A DNA stretch of 64,000 nt from Phreatobacter sp. Its GTDB lineage: Bacteria; Pseudomonadota; Alphaproteobacteria; Rhizobiales; Phreatobacteraceae. Where the stretch lies: the NCBI RefSeq assembly GCF_027532945.1, contig NZ_JAPZTZ010000001.1, positions 99,891-163,890 of the forward strand, in the 5' to 3' direction. Shown here piece by piece: positions 54,481 through 63,879 of this stretch; position 1 is the first letter of the stretch; each line of letters opens with the position of its first letter. The notes under the pieces are model-generated. The model did not search any database, had not been told where the DNA came from, and saw only the letters and a list, made by a program, of their open reading frames with translations. Position numbers and translations under genes: made by a program.

Positions 54481-56307
54481 ATGTCCACGGTCGAAACCGC
54501 CGCCGGCAGCCCGCAGGCCGGGACCGCGCCGCGCCGTCCGAAGCTGCGCCCCCTGATGCGCTTCCTGCCCTTCGCCTGGCGCTACAAGGGCCTGATCCTC
54601 GGCGCGGCCATCTCGCTGCTCGTCGCCTCGCTTGCCACCCTCGCCGTGCCGCTGGCGATCCGCCGCATGATCGATTTCGGCTTCGCGGCCGAGGGCATGA
54701 TCAACCAGTATTTCGCCATGCTGGTGGTGATCGCCGCCGTGCTCGCCGTCGCCTCGGCCGCCCGCTTCTATCTCGTCACCACCATCGGCGAGCGCGTGGT
54801 CGCGGATATCCGCACGGCGGTCTTCGACCATCTGGCGACGCTCTCGCCCGCCTTCTTCGACCAGGCGCGCACCGGCGAGCTGGTCTCGCGCCTGACCGCC
54901 GACACGACGCAGCTGAAGTCGGCGCTCGGCGTCTCCGTCTCCATGGCGCTGCGCAACGTCATCATGTTCGCGGGCGCCGTCTCGATGATGGTGATCACCA
55001 GCCCGCACCTGTCGCTCTACGTGGTCGGCGCCATTCCCTTCCTGGTGCTGCCGCTGGTCGCCTTCGGCCGCAATGTCCGCCGCCGCTCGCGCGCCGCGCA
55101 GGACCGGCTGGCGGATGCCACCGCCTATGCCAACGAGAACATCCAGGCCGTGCGCACCATGCAGGCCTTCACCGCCGAGACCTCGGTCACCCGCCGCTTC
55201 GCCCATGCCGCCGAGGAGGCCTTCAACGGCGCCCGCGACGCCAACCGCGCCCGCGCCATCCTCACCGCCGTCATCATCTTCCTCGTCTTCGCCAGTGTCG
55301 TCGCCGTGCTCTGGACCGGCGCCCAGCAGGTCCTCGCCGGCACCATCTCCAGCGGGCGCCTGTCGCAGTTCCTGCTCTATGCGGTGATGGCGGCAAGCTC
55401 CCTGTCCCAGCTCTCCGAGGTGTGGAGCGAGGTCAGCCAGGCCTCCGGCTCGGCAGAGCGGCTCGGCGAGATCCTCGCGGTGAAGCCCGACATCACCGCC
55501 CCCGAGAAGCCGCTGTCGCTGCCGGAGCCCGCCCGCGGCGAGGTCGCCTTCGTCGCGGTGCGCTTCGGCTATCCGACGCGGCCCGAGACGCGCATCCTCG
55601 ACGACGTCACCTTCACCGTGAAGGCGGGCGAACGCGTCGCCATCGTCGGTCCCTCGGGCGCCGGCAAGTCGACGCTCTTCGCCCTCGTCCAGCGCTTCTA
55701 CGACCCGCAGGGCGGCGTTGTCCGCTTCGACGGCGTGCCGGTGGCCGAGGTCGATCCGCGCGAGCTGCGCCGCCGCATCTCGCTCGTGCCGCAGGATGTC
55801 GCGATCTTCGCCGCCACGGTTGCCGAGAACATCCGCTACGGCCGCCCCGACGCCACCGACGAGGAGGTGGCCGCCGCCGCCCGCATGGCCCATGCGGAGG
55901 AGTTCATCGCGCGCATGCCCGAGGGCTATGCCAGCCTCGTCGGCGAGCGCGGCGTGACGCTATCCGGCGGTCAGCGCCAGCGCATCGCCATCGCCCGCGC
56001 CATCCTGCGCGACGCGCCGCTGCTCCTCCTCGACGAGGCGACCTCGGCCCTCGACGCCGAGAGCGAGACGCTGGTGCAGGAGGCGCTGTCGCGGCTGATG
56101 AAGGGCCGCACGACCCTCGTCATCGCCCATCGCCTCGCCACCATCCTCGACTGCGACCGCATCATCGTCATGGACAAGGGCCAAGTGGTCGAGCAGGGCA
56201 CCCATGCCGAACTCGTCGCGGCCGGCGGCCTCTATGCCCGTCTCGCCGAACTGCAGTTCAGGACGGTCGCAGGCGCAGCGCCGGAGGCTCAGGCCGCCAC
56301 GCCATGA
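54481..56307 (+). CDS. MsbA-type ABC exporter (fused permease and ATPase)
   Basis: A 608-residue half-transporter that dimerises. Six helices in ~1-310 ([40 protein letters not shown] and others), then the ATPase domain: Walker [11 protein letters not shown]-loop [10 protein letters not shown], signature [15 protein letters not shown], Walker [14 protein letters not shown]-loop IAHRLATI. Exports a lipid or drug; the substrate is unknown. ATG at 54481 or the earlier GTG at 54439 may start translation. Its last 50 bases overlap the convergent acetyltransferase gene. Confidence 0.94.
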   Translation: MSTVETAAGSPQAGTAPRRPKLRPLMRFLPFAWRYKGLILGAAISLLVASLATLAVPLAIRRMIDFGFAAEGMINQYFAMLVVIAAVLAVASAARFYLVTTIGERVVADIRTAVFDHLATLSPAFFDQARTGELVSRLTADTTQLKSALGVSVSMALRNVIMFAGAVSMMVITSPHLSLYVVGAIPFLVLPLVAFGRNVRRRSRAAQDRLADATAYANENIQAVRTMQAFTAETSVTRRFAHAAEEAFNGARDANRARAILTAVIIFLVFASVVAVLWTGAQQVLAGTISSGRLSQFLLYAVMAASSLSQLSEVWSEVSQASGSAERLGEILAVKPDITAPEKPLSLPEPARGEVAFVAVRFGYPTRPETRILDDVTFTVKAGERVAIVGPSGAGKSTLFALVQRFYDPQGGVVRFDGVPVAEVDPRELRRRISLVPQDVAIFAATVAENIRYGRPDATDEEVAAAARMAHAEEFIARMPEGYASLVGERGVTLSGGQRQRIAIARAILRDAPLLLLDEATSALDAESETLVQEALSRLMKGRTTLVIAHRLATILDCDRIIVMDKGQVVEQGTHAELVAAGGLYARLAELQFRTVAGAAPEAQAATP

Positions 56308-56725
56308 GGTCGACGGGCCGGCCCTGCTCGTTGAGGCGGTGGCCGGTCGTGACGAAGCCCGCGCGCCGGTAGAAGGCAATGGCGCGGGCATTGTCGGCAT
56401 TGACGTCGAGGTCGAGGCCGGAGGGCGAGGCCGCTTTCGCCGCCGCCATCAGGGCAGCTGCGACGCCGCTCCCCTGAGCCGCGAGGCCGACCAGCATCTG
56501 GTCGATCCAGCCGTCGGGCGCCACCGTGACGAAGCCGGCAGGCGAGCCCTCGACCTCCGCCACGAGGATGCGGGCGCCCTCGGCCTCCATCCGCTCCAGC
56601 CGGTCGAGCAGCCAGCCGCGCCGCGCGGCGAAGTCGATGGCGGGATAGGCGGCCGCCCAGGCCTCCACCCACAGATCCGGGATCGCCGCACGGTGTGCGG
56701 GCGTGAACGCTACGATCCGCGTCAC
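56258..56725 (-). CDS. GNAT family N-acetyltransferase
   Basis: A 155-residue protein. [20 protein letters not shown] is the acetyl-CoA-binding motif, then [20 protein letters not shown]. Substrate unknown. Its 3' end overlaps the ABC exporter by 50 bases, and its start overlaps the stop of the upstream MotB-like gene (ATGA), so it is translationally coupled to that gene. Confidence 0.87.
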   Translation of the reverse strand: MTRIVAFTPAHRAAIPDLWVEAWAAAYPAIDFAARRGWLLDRLERMEAEGARILVAEVEGSPAGFVTVAPDGWIDQMLVGLAAQGSGVAAALMAAAKAASPSGLDLDVNADNARAIAFYRRAGFVTTGHRLNEQGRPVDLMAWRPEPPALRLRPS

Positions 56726-57750
56726 CGGTCGGTGAGGCGCAGCTCGATGCGCCGGTTGCGGGCGAGCGCCTCCGGGCTGTCGCCCTGGTCGATGGGCTGG
56801 AACTCGCCGAAGCCGGCCGCGACCAGCCGCTGCGGCGGGATGCCCCGGCTGATCAGATACTGCACCACGGCAATGGAGCGCGAGGCCGAGAGCTCCCAGT
56901 TCGAGCGGAACCGGCCGCCCTGCATGGGCCGCGCATCCGTATGGCCGTCCACCCGCAGCACCCAGGGAATGTCGGAGGGGATGTCCCTCTCAAGCTGGGT
57001 GAGGGCAGCAGCCAGCTTGTCGAGCTCGGCGCGTCCGCCGGGCTCGATCTCTGCCTGGCTCGAGCCGAAGAACACCTCGGAGCCGAACACGAAGCGGTCG
57101 CCGACGACACGAATATCGCTGCGCTCGGCGAGGATCTCGCGCAGGCGCCCGAAGAATTCCGACCGGTAGCGCGACAACTCCTGGACCCGCTGGGCCAGCG
57201 CCAGGTTTAGGCGGCGGCCAAGATCGGTGATGCGCGACTGGGCGTCGCGGTCGCGCGCTTCGCTCGCCCCCAGCGCCTCCTCCAGCGCCGCGAGCTGGCG
57301 GCGCAGCGCGGCGATCTGCTGGTTGAGCAGCTCGATCTGGGCGATGGCCGCCTGGGCGTTGCGGCGCTGTTCGAAGAGCTGCTGCTCGAGCGTGGTGGCG
57401 CGCCCCGCGGCGTTGCCGGCCTGTCCCTGCGCGTCATCGAGGAGGCCCTGCAGGCGCCGCCGCTCGGCGTCCGAGGTGCCGAGCGTGGCGGTGATGGCGG
57501 CAAGGCCTTCCTGAAGGGTCTGGCGCTGGCCGCGCTCCAGTTGCAGGAGGTCGCCGAGCTCGGCGATCTGCCGCTGCAGGCGCAGCATGGTCTCATCCTT
57601 GCCAGCGATCTCCCGCGACAGGAAGAACTGCGCCAGCATGAAGACCGAGAGCATGAAGATGATGGCGAGCAGGAAGGTGGACAGCGCGTCCACGAATCCC
57701 GGCCAGTAGTCGATCCCGCGTTCGCCGCGGCGCGACCGCGACAGGGCCAT
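56722..57750 (-). CDS. MotB/OmpA-like peptidoglycan-binding membrane protein
   Basis: A 342-residue protein. One N-terminal helix (DALSTFLLAIIFMLSVFMLA, ~21-40), preceded by the WPGFVDALST motif of MotB-type stators; a long coiled coil (~48-190); and a C-terminal OmpA domain with DGHTDARPM, NWELSASRSIAVVQYLI and RNRRIELRL, which binds peptidoglycan. With the overlapping MotA-like gene it forms a proton- or ion-driven stator-type complex. The usual Asp of the MotB channel is seen in GFVDAL. The force-using machine it serves is unknown. Confidence 0.88.
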   Translation of the reverse strand: MALSRSRRGERGIDYWPGFVDALSTFLLAIIFMLSVFMLAQFFLSREIAGKDETMLRLQRQIAELGDLLQLERGQRQTLQEGLAAITATLGTSDAERRRLQGLLDDAQGQAGNAAGRATTLEQQLFEQRRNAQAAIAQIELLNQQIAALRRQLAALEEALGASEARDRDAQSRITDLGRRLNLALAQRVQELSRYRSEFFGRLREILAERSDIRVVGDRFVFGSEVFFGSSQAEIEPGGRAELDKLAAALTQLERDIPSDIPWVLRVDGHTDARPMQGGRFRSNWELSASRSIAVVQYLISRGIPPQRLVAAGFGEFQPIDQGDSPEALARNRRIELRLTDR

Positions 57751-58742
57751 CAGACCGGGCCCTTCTCGCGCAGGACCTGTTCGAGCAGGCGCCGCAGCTC
57801 CTTCTGGTCGGCAGCCTGGGCCTGCATCCAGTCACGCACCACCTGCTGCTCCGCGCGCATGTGGGTGACGAGGCCCTGGATGCCCTCCGCAAGGTTCGCC
57901 ATGGCGGCGCCCGCACGCTGGCCACCGCTGTCGGCCATGGCCTCGCGCAGCCGGTCGAAAGCCCGCTGCAGGTCAGCGACGCTCACCTGCGGCGCCGAAC
58001 CGTCGGTGCTCGACGGCCCGATCACCGCCATGTCCTGCACGGTCGAGGACAGCCAGTCCTCCACCTCGGTATAGAAGCGGTTCTGCGCCTGGCTCGCCTG
58101 CAGGTCGAGGAAGCCGAGGACGAGCGAGCCGGCAAGGCCGAAGAGCGAGGACGAGAAGGCGATGCCCATGCCGCCGAGCGGCTCGGCAAGGCCGCGCTTC
58201 ATGTCCTCGAAGATGGTGCCGAGCTCGCCTTGGGTCGACAGGCCGTTGATGACCTTGCCGACCGAGGTGACGGTCTCGATGAGGCCCCAGAACGTGCCGA
58301 GCAGGCCGAGGAAGACGAGGAGGCCGGTGAGGTAGCGCGCCAGCTCCCGGCCCTCGTCGAGGCGGGTGGCGAGCGAATCCAGCAGCGAGCGCATGGTGGC
58401 GGTGGAGATCGCCATCTGCCCGGTGCGCGCGCCCAGCATGGTGGCCATGGGTGCGAGCAGGATGGGCGGGCGCTCCACCACGAGCCCGGGTTCGGCGAGC
58501 CGGAAGCCGTTGACCCAGGTCGCCTCGCGGAACAGCCGGATCACCTGCCGGAACGACAGGATCACGCCGATGAGGCCGACCGCGACGATCACGCCGTTGA
58601 GGCCGGGATTGGCCATAAAGGCCACCTGCATCTCGCGCTGGAGAACGAAGACCACGAGGCCGACGAGCGCCAGGAAGACCAGCATGCGGAACAGGAAGAT
58701 CCGCGGGGACGAGACCTTGAAGGGATCGAGTTCGCGGGCCAT
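57750..58742 (-). CDS. MotA/TolQ/ExbB-type proton-channel protein
   Basis: A 330-residue membrane protein. N-terminal helices (FLFRMLVFLALVGLVVFVL; GLNGVIVAVGLIGVILSF) and, after a cytoplasmic region, the conserved pair (LTGLLVFLGLLGTFWGLIET; LGGMGIAFSSSLFGLAGSLV) typical of MotA/ExbB, followed by a ~120-residue helical tail. ATGA overlap with the next gene indicates equal expression of channel and anchor. GTG at 58748 is an alternative start. Not clearly the flagellar motA; the lack of other motor genes favours an envelope function. Confidence 0.87.
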   Translation of the reverse strand: MARELDPFKVSSPRIFLFRMLVFLALVGLVVFVLQREMQVAFMANPGLNGVIVAVGLIGVILSFRQVIRLFREATWVNGFRLAEPGLVVERPPILLAPMATMLGARTGQMAISTATMRSLLDSLATRLDEGRELARYLTGLLVFLGLLGTFWGLIETVTSVGKVINGLSTQGELGTIFEDMKRGLAEPLGGMGIAFSSSLFGLAGSLVLGFLDLQASQAQNRFYTEVEDWLSSTVQDMAVIGPSSTDGSAPQVSVADLQRAFDRLREAMADSGGQRAGAAMANLAEGIQGLVTHMRAEQQVVRDWMQAQAADQKELRRLLEQVLREKGPV

Positions 58743-58820
58743 CGACACTCATCGCGGGGTTGCGGGCAAGGCACAGGCTAACCCTGCCGGCCACAGAAAT
58801 GAAGCCGGGTCGATGACGGC

Positions 58821-58840
58821 GCCGTGACGGGTGTCACGGC
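58821..58840. repeat. Perfect 8-4-8 inverted repeat between aminotransferase and MotA-like gene
   Basis: GCCGTGAC and GTCACGGC around GGGT. It is ~20 bases beyond the aminotransferase stop on the minus strand. No T-run follows; possible transcript end or operator for the MotA-like operon. Confidence 0.4.
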
Positions 58841-58858
58841 ACCGGCGCCGCATGGGGC

Positions 58859-60241
58859 TCAGGCCGTGAGCAGGCCTTCCGCCGTCACGTGGTCGAGGAC
58901 GCGGTCGAGCGTGCGGGCGACGCGATCGAACAGGTCGTCGATCTCTTCCGGCGAGATGATCAGCGGCGGGCAGAGCGCCAGCGCGTCGCCGAGATTGCGC
59001 AGGATGACGCCTTCCTCCTGGGCGATGGCCACCGCCTTGGCGCCAATGCCGGCCTTGGGCTCGAAGGCCTTCTTGCTGCGCTTGTCCGCGACCATCTCCA
59101 GCGCGCCCATCATGCCGAGGCCACGCGCCTCGCCGACCAGCGGATGGTCGCCGAGCGCCTTCAGATGCGCCTGGAACTGCGGCGACTTCGCCGCCGCCTT
59201 CTCGATGATCTTCTCGCGGTCGTAGATCTCCAGCGTCTTCAGCGCCACCGCCGCGCCCACCGGATGGCCGGAATAGGTGAAGCCGTGGCCGAACGTGCCG
59301 ACCTTCTTCGATTCGACGATGGTCGCCTGGTACATCTCCTCGGGGATGAGGATGGCGCCGACCGGCATATAGGCGGAGGTGAGCGCCTTGGCGATGGAGA
59401 TCGAGTTCGGCTTGTAGCCGAGCGCCGAGGAGCCGAACCATTCGCCGAGGCGGCCAAAGGCGCAGATCACCTCGTCGGCGATCATGAACACGTCGTAGCG
59501 CTGGCAGACCGCCATCATTTTCTCGAAATAGCCCTTCGGCGGCACGATGACGCCGCCAGCGCCCATCACCGGCTCGGCGATGAAGGCGGCGACCGTGTCC
59601 GGCCCCTCGCGCAGGATGAGGTCCTCGAGGTCCTGGGCGCAGCGCGTGGCGAAATCCTCCTCGCTCTCGCCCTCCAGCCCGAAGCGGTAGTGGTGCGGGC
59701 AGGAGGTATGGAGGATGCCGGAGATCGGCAGGTCGAAATCGGTGTGGTTGGCGGGCAGGCCCGTCAGCGAGGCCGAGGCGATGGTGACGCCGTGGTAGCC
59801 CTTGATGCGCGAGACGATCTTCTTCTTCTGCGGCCGTCCCATGGCGTTGTTCATGTACCAGATCATCTTGATCTGGCTGTCATTGGCCTCCGAGCCCGAG
59901 CAGACGAAGAAGACCTTGGAGATCGGCACGGGCGCCTTCTCCTTCAGCCGCTCGGCGAGCTCGATGGCGGGGTCGTGGCTCTTGCCGCCGAAGAGATGCG
60001 TGAAGGACAGCTTCTTCATCTGCGCATAGGCGGCGTCGGCGAGCTCCTCGTTGCCGTAGCCGAGCGAGGTGCACCACAGGCCCGCCATGCCCTCGATATA
60101 GGGCTTGCCGTCGACGTCGTAGACGTGGATGCCCTTGGCGCGCTCCAGCACCAGCGTGCCGGTGTCACGGATCGTCGCCTGGTTGGTATAGGGGTGAAGG
60201 ACGGTTTCCAGGTCGCGGACCTGGAGATTGGTCAGAGCCAT
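58859..60241 (-). CDS. Class III (omega) aminotransferase
   Basis: A 460-residue PLP-dependent enzyme. CSGSEANDSQIKMIWYMNNA (cofactor phosphate), GYHGVTIASASLTG, the acid in FMIADEVICAFGRLGEWFGS, the Lys that binds PLP in SIAKALTSAYMPVGAI, and GHGFTYSGHPVGAAVALKTL. It resembles omega-amino-acid:pyruvate or diamine aminotransferases; the amine donor is not predictable. I chose the ATG at 60241 after GGAGGCCGCC. A 7-4-7 palindrome lies ~70 bases upstream. Confidence 0.94.
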   Translation of the reverse strand: MALTNLQVRDLETVLHPYTNQATIRDTGTLVLERAKGIHVYDVDGKPYIEGMAGLWCTSLGYGNEELADAAYAQMKKLSFTHLFGGKSHDPAIELAERLKEKAPVPISKVFFVCSGSEANDSQIKMIWYMNNAMGRPQKKKIVSRIKGYHGVTIASASLTGLPANHTDFDLPISGILHTSCPHHYRFGLEGESEEDFATRCAQDLEDLILREGPDTVAAFIAEPVMGAGGVIVPPKGYFEKMMAVCQRYDVFMIADEVICAFGRLGEWFGSSALGYKPNSISIAKALTSAYMPVGAILIPEEMYQATIVESKKVGTFGHGFTYSGHPVGAAVALKTLEIYDREKIIEKAAAKSPQFQAHLKALGDHPLVGEARGLGMMGALEMVADKRSKKAFEPKAGIGAKAVAIAQEEGVILRNLGDALALCPPLIISPEEIDDLFDRVARTLDRVLDHVTAEGLLTA

Positions 60242-60310
60242 GGCGGCCTCCCGGGACAATGTGAGGCGAGTGAAGCTGATTGGCTCCGCTGGTGTCAAAG
60301 CAGGGGAGGA

Positions 60311-60328
60311 ATGCGGGTTATCCCGCAT
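60311..60328. promoter_or_regulatory. 7-4-7 palindrome upstream of aminotransferase
   Basis: ATGCGGG-TTAT-CCCGCAT is perfectly symmetric and lies 70 bases upstream of the aminotransferase start, a position suited to a regulator-binding site. It could also close the transcript of the upstream acetyltransferase. Confidence 0.4.
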
Positions 60329-60366
60329 CGCGGCGCGGGACGCCGGCTACAGTCAGGCGCCGACGA

Positions 60367-61029
60367 TCACCCCTCCGGCGGGGTCTCCTTCGGGTCGGCC
60401 GGCGCCGTGGCGCTCGCCGACGCCTTCACCGCCCGCGTCTCGCGGCGCTTGAGCCGGCGGGGCGGCAGGATCTCCGGATCGCTCACCACGGTCTTGGCGA
60501 GGAAGATCGCCGCGTCGAGCTTGGTGAAGGACCGGCCGCGATAGAATTTGAGCGCGTTCTCGTTGTTCTCCGCCACCTCCAGCACGAGGTGGGTGCAGCC
60601 GCGCAGCTTGGCGAGATGTTCCAGCTGCTCCAGCACGAAGGTGCCGAGCCCGCGGCCTTGGAACTCCGGATCGACCGCCAGTTCCTCGACGAAGAGCGGG
60701 CGCATGTCGCGGGCGCGGAAATAGCGCTCGTTCATCCAGTTGTCGGTGCCAATGATGGCCAGCGCGCATTCGGCATAGCCGACGATCCGCTCCTTGCCGT
60801 CGGTGCGGATGACGAAGAGCAGCTGCTCGATGCCCTTCTCCTCGAAGACCTCAAGGAAACGCTTCTTCGACTTCGGCCGCTGGTACTCCACCGTCGAGCG
60901 GTTCACCTCGCGGAACACCGCCTTGATGAACTCCCAGGTGCGGTTGAGGTCGCGCTTGTTGAGATGGCGGACCCGCACCTGCGGTTCGGCATCGGCGGTG
61001 TCGTCGGGAATGGTTGAGTCGGAGGCCAT
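60367..61029 (-). CDS. GNAT family N-acetyltransferase
   Basis: A 220-residue protein. EELAVDPEFQGRGLGTFVLE is the acetyl-CoA motif A; HLVLEVAENNENALKFYRGR completes the core. A basic helical tail (PPRRLKRRETRAVKASASAT) follows. The substrate is unknown. I chose the ATG at 61029 because upstream codons show no similarity. It is upstream of the aminotransferase on the same strand. Confidence 0.86.
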   Translation of the reverse strand: MASDSTIPDDTADAEPQVRVRHLNKRDLNRTWEFIKAVFREVNRSTVEYQRPKSKKRFLEVFEEKGIEQLLFVIRTDGKERIVGYAECALAIIGTDNWMNERYFRARDMRPLFVEELAVDPEFQGRGLGTFVLEQLEHLAKLRGCTHLVLEVAENNENALKFYRGRSFTKLDAAIFLAKTVVSDPEILPPRRLKRRETRAVKASASATAPADPKETPPEG

Positions 61030-61232
61030 GGGATGAACAGGGGTTCCGTTGCCGCCAGTCTCTACCGCATCGGAGGGGGAGGAGCCTAGCCGCACGATGC
61101 AGTGCACAGGGCGGATGGTGGCAGGCGCGGCCGCGATGCGATCAGGTACCGCACCGGTCGGATGATTGACCAACCGCATCGCGGCACCCAATGTCGCGCC
61201 CGAGGCAACGCATCCCAATGAGAGGCTCCACC

Positions 61233-62216
61233 ATGGCCCCGTCCCCCACTTTCACCCGCCGCGCGACGCTGGCCGCTGCCGCGGGCTTCGCCCTTGCCCC
61301 CTCCGTCGTCCGCGCCCAGGGCGCCTGGCCGCAGCGTCCCATCCGGCTCGTCGTGCCCTTCTCGGCCGGTGGCGCGGCGGACAGCGCGGCGCGCGTGCTG
61401 ACGGGCCACATGGGCGATCGGCTCTGCCAGCGCTTCGTGGTGGAGAACCGCACTGGCGCGAGCGGCAGCATCGGCGGGGCGGAGGTGGCGCGCGCAAATG
61501 ATGGCCACACCTTCCTGTGGGACGCCTCCAGCCACATCGTGAACCCGTCGCTGCTGCGCGGCCTGATGTTCGATTATGCAACGGCCTTCGCGCCGATCTC
61601 ACTGGTGGTGACCTTCCCCTCGGCCGTCGCGGTGAAGGCCGATTTCCCGGCGCGGACGCTGAGCGAATTCGTTGCTGCCGCCAAGGCGCAGCCGGGCAAG
61701 CTCACCGTCGGCACCCAGGGCAATGCGACGGCGGGGCATATCGGGCTCGTCGCCTTCGCGCGGGCTGCGGGGATCGAGGTGATCCACGTCCCCTATCGCG
61801 GCGGCGCGGCGGCGGCGCAGGATCTCGCCACCGGCGCTCTCGACGCGGTGTTCACGACGCTCGTCTCCGCCGGTCCGGTGGTGGACAGCAACCGCGCGCG
61901 GTTCCTGGGGGTCGGCACGCTCACGCGGGTGGAAAGCCGGCCTGATATTCCGACCATCGCCGAGCAGGGTTTCCCGGGGTTCGAGTCCAACGAATGGGCC
62001 GGACTGTTCGGACCGGCGGGAACGCCGGCGCCGGTCATTACCGCTCTCTATGACGCGCTGGCGGACGCGATCGCCCAGCCGGCGCTGCGCGAGCGCCTCG
62101 TGCAGATCGGCTGCGTGCCCGTCGCCTCCCGCCCCGACGCCTTCGCGCGCTTCGTGACGGAAGGCCGCGCGGCCATGGCGACGCTGGTGCGCGAGGCGAA
62201 CATCCGCTCGGAGTGA
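61233..62216 (+). CDS. Bug/TctC-family periplasmic substrate-binding protein
   Basis: A 327-residue exported protein with a Tat-like signal (TFTRRATLAAAAGFALAPSV, cleavage near VRA-Q). The mature start WPQRPIRLVVPFSAGGAADS and GASGSIGGAEVARA are the Bug-family carboxylate-binding loop; HVPYRGGAAAAQDLATGALD and PTIAEQGFPGFESNEWAGLF follow. It would feed a TctAB permease with an organic acid or amide. No membrane partner is adjacent; tctBA lies 17-19 kb upstream. I chose the ATG at 61233 after GAGAGG. Confidence 0.92.
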   Translation: MAPSPTFTRRATLAAAAGFALAPSVVRAQGAWPQRPIRLVVPFSAGGAADSAARVLTGHMGDRLCQRFVVENRTGASGSIGGAEVARANDGHTFLWDASSHIVNPSLLRGLMFDYATAFAPISLVVTFPSAVAVKADFPARTLSEFVAAAKAQPGKLTVGTQGNATAGHIGLVAFARAAGIEVIHVPYRGGAAAAQDLATGALDAVFTTLVSAGPVVDSNRARFLGVGTLTRVESRPDIPTIAEQGFPGFESNEWAGLFGPAGTPAPVITALYDALADAIAQPALRERLVQIGCVPVASRPDAFARFVTEGRAAMATLVREANIRSE

Positions 62217-62370
62217 GGCTTGGCAGGGAGGGTATGAGGCCCGCCTCGGGAAGGACGCGGCCCCCACCCATTCCCCCTGCGCATGTCCCCCGTCCCCTCC
62301 GCGCCGCTTGCCGCAGCGGGAGCGCCATTGCACGGTGCCGGCAACGAAGACCCGAGGGGGGAGTGCATCC

Positions 62371-63786
62371 ATGGCCGCCGACATGTCGCTCGTCGCAAAG
62401 AGCGCCACCGATATCGTGAAGCTCCTGAAGGCCGGCGAGGTGACGCCGCTCGACCTCATCGACACGCTGGAGAAGCGGGTGAAGGCGGTGGAGGGCAAGG
62501 TCAACGCCCTGCCCACCCTCTGCTTCGACCGCGCCCGCAAGCATGCCCGCGCCCTGATGAAGAAGCCGGCGGCCGAGCGCGGATTGCTGCAGGGCATGCC
62601 GGTGCCGATCAAGGACCTGACCGATGTCGCCGGCGTGTTGTCGACGCAAGGCTCGCCTATCTTCAAGGACTTCGTGCCGGAGGTTTCCAACGTCCTCGTC
62701 GACCGGCTGGAGGCCCAGGGCGGCATTGTCTACGCCAAGTCGAACACGCCGGAATTCGGCGCCGGCGCCAACACCTTCAACGAGGTCTTCGGCGCCACCG
62801 TGAACCCCTACAACACCAAACTCTCGGCGGCCGGTTCGTCGGGCGGCGCGGCGGTGGCGCTCGCCACCGGCATGGCCTGGCTCGCCCATGGCTCGGACAT
62901 GGGCGGGAGCTTGCGCAACCCCGCGAGCTTCTGCGGCATTGTCGGCCTGCGCCCCTCGCCTGGCAGGGTCGCTGCGACGCCGGGCACGAAGATCGACTCG
63001 ACGCTCGGCGTCGAAGGCCCCATGGCCCGCACTGTCACCGACCTTGCGCTGCTGCTCGACGCCATGAGCGGCGACGACCACCGCGATCCGCGCTCGCTGC
63101 CCGCGCCCCGGAAGAGCTTCCGCTCGGCGCTGCGTGGCCCCTGGAAGCCGAAGCGCGTGGCGTGGTCGCCGGACCTCGGCATCACCCCGGTCGATCCGGA
63201 GGTGCGCGCCATCACCGAGAAGGCCGCCAAGCGCTTCAAGGAGGCGGGCGTCATCGTCGAGGAGGCCCATCCGGACTTCTCGGAGATCCACGAGTGCTTC
63301 GGCACGCTGCGCGCCTATGCCTTCGCCACGACCAAGGTGGAGCTCCTCAAGACCCATCGCGACAAGCTGAAGCCCGAGGTCATCTGGAACATCGAGAAGG
63401 GCCTCAAGCTCACGATGGAGGAGATGACGAAGGCCGAGGCGCAGCGCCAGGCCATGCTGCAGCGGACGCTCGCCTTCTTCGAGCGCTACGACCTGCTGCT
63501 GACGCCTGCCACCATCGTCGCCGCCTATCCGGTGGAGCAGCGCTTCGTCGCCGAATGCGACGGCTACACCTTCCCCGATTATGTGCAGTGGCTCTCCATC
63601 GCCTATGCGCTGACGACGGTGTCCTGCCCGGCCCTGTCGCTGCCCTGCGGCTACACCAAGGACGGCCGGCCGATCGGCCTGCAGGTCGCGGCTCGGCCCC
63701 ATGGCGAGGACCGGGTTCTGGCGGGCGCCAAGATCCTCGAGGACATCCTCGGCCTCGGCACGGTGAATCCGGTCGATCCGCGCTGA
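62371..63786 (+). CDS. Amidase signature family hydrolase
   Basis: A 471-residue amidase. The Ser-cisSer-Lys triad is complete: Lys in VPIKDLTDVAGV, cis-Ser in AAGSSGGAAVAL and the nucleophile Ser in GSDMGGSLRNPASFCGIVGL. The C-terminal PIGLQVAARPHGEDRVL is also typical. Hydrolyses an amide to a carboxylate and ammonia or an amine; the substrate is unknown. Preceded by a strong GAGGGGGGAG ribosome site. It follows the Bug-type binding protein by 154 bases, which suggests import and hydrolysis of an amide or related compound. Confidence 0.94.
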   Translation: MAADMSLVAKSATDIVKLLKAGEVTPLDLIDTLEKRVKAVEGKVNALPTLCFDRARKHARALMKKPAAERGLLQGMPVPIKDLTDVAGVLSTQGSPIFKDFVPEVSNVLVDRLEAQGGIVYAKSNTPEFGAGANTFNEVFGATVNPYNTKLSAAGSSGGAAVALATGMAWLAHGSDMGGSLRNPASFCGIVGLRPSPGRVAATPGTKIDSTLGVEGPMARTVTDLALLLDAMSGDDHRDPRSLPAPRKSFRSALRGPWKPKRVAWSPDLGITPVDPEVRAITEKAAKRFKEAGVIVEEAHPDFSEIHECFGTLRAYAFATTKVELLKTHRDKLKPEVIWNIEKGLKLTMEEMTKAEAQRQAMLQRTLAFFERYDLLLTPATIVAAYPVEQRFVAECDGYTFPDYVQWLSIAYALTTVSCPALSLPCGYTKDGRPIGLQVAARPHGEDRVLAGAKILEDILGLGTVNPVDPR

Positions 63787-63805
63787 GGCAAGCGCCATCG
63801 GTGCC

Positions 63806-63861
63806 GCCCCTTCACCTCTCCCCGGCGGGGGGAGGTCGGCCGAAGGCCGGGAGAGGGGGCT
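63806..63861. repeat. REP-like palindromic element after the amidase
   Basis: Two inverted-repeat pieces: CCTCTCCCC/GGGGGGAGG and GGTCGGC next to GAAGGCCGG, ending in GAGAGGGGGC. This resembles the dispersed CCTCTCCCC...GGGGAGAGG intergenic repeats of Hyphomicrobiales genomes. Only one copy is in the window. Confidence 0.55.
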
Positions 63862-63879
63862 TCGCGTCATCTTGGGAGG

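Noticed and set aside
56722..58748. Zorya-type anti-phage system (ZorA/ZorB-like MotA/MotB pair)
   Set aside because: The MotA-like protein lacks the long ZorA tail, and no ZorC, ZorD or ZorE-type helicase or nuclease is adjacent.
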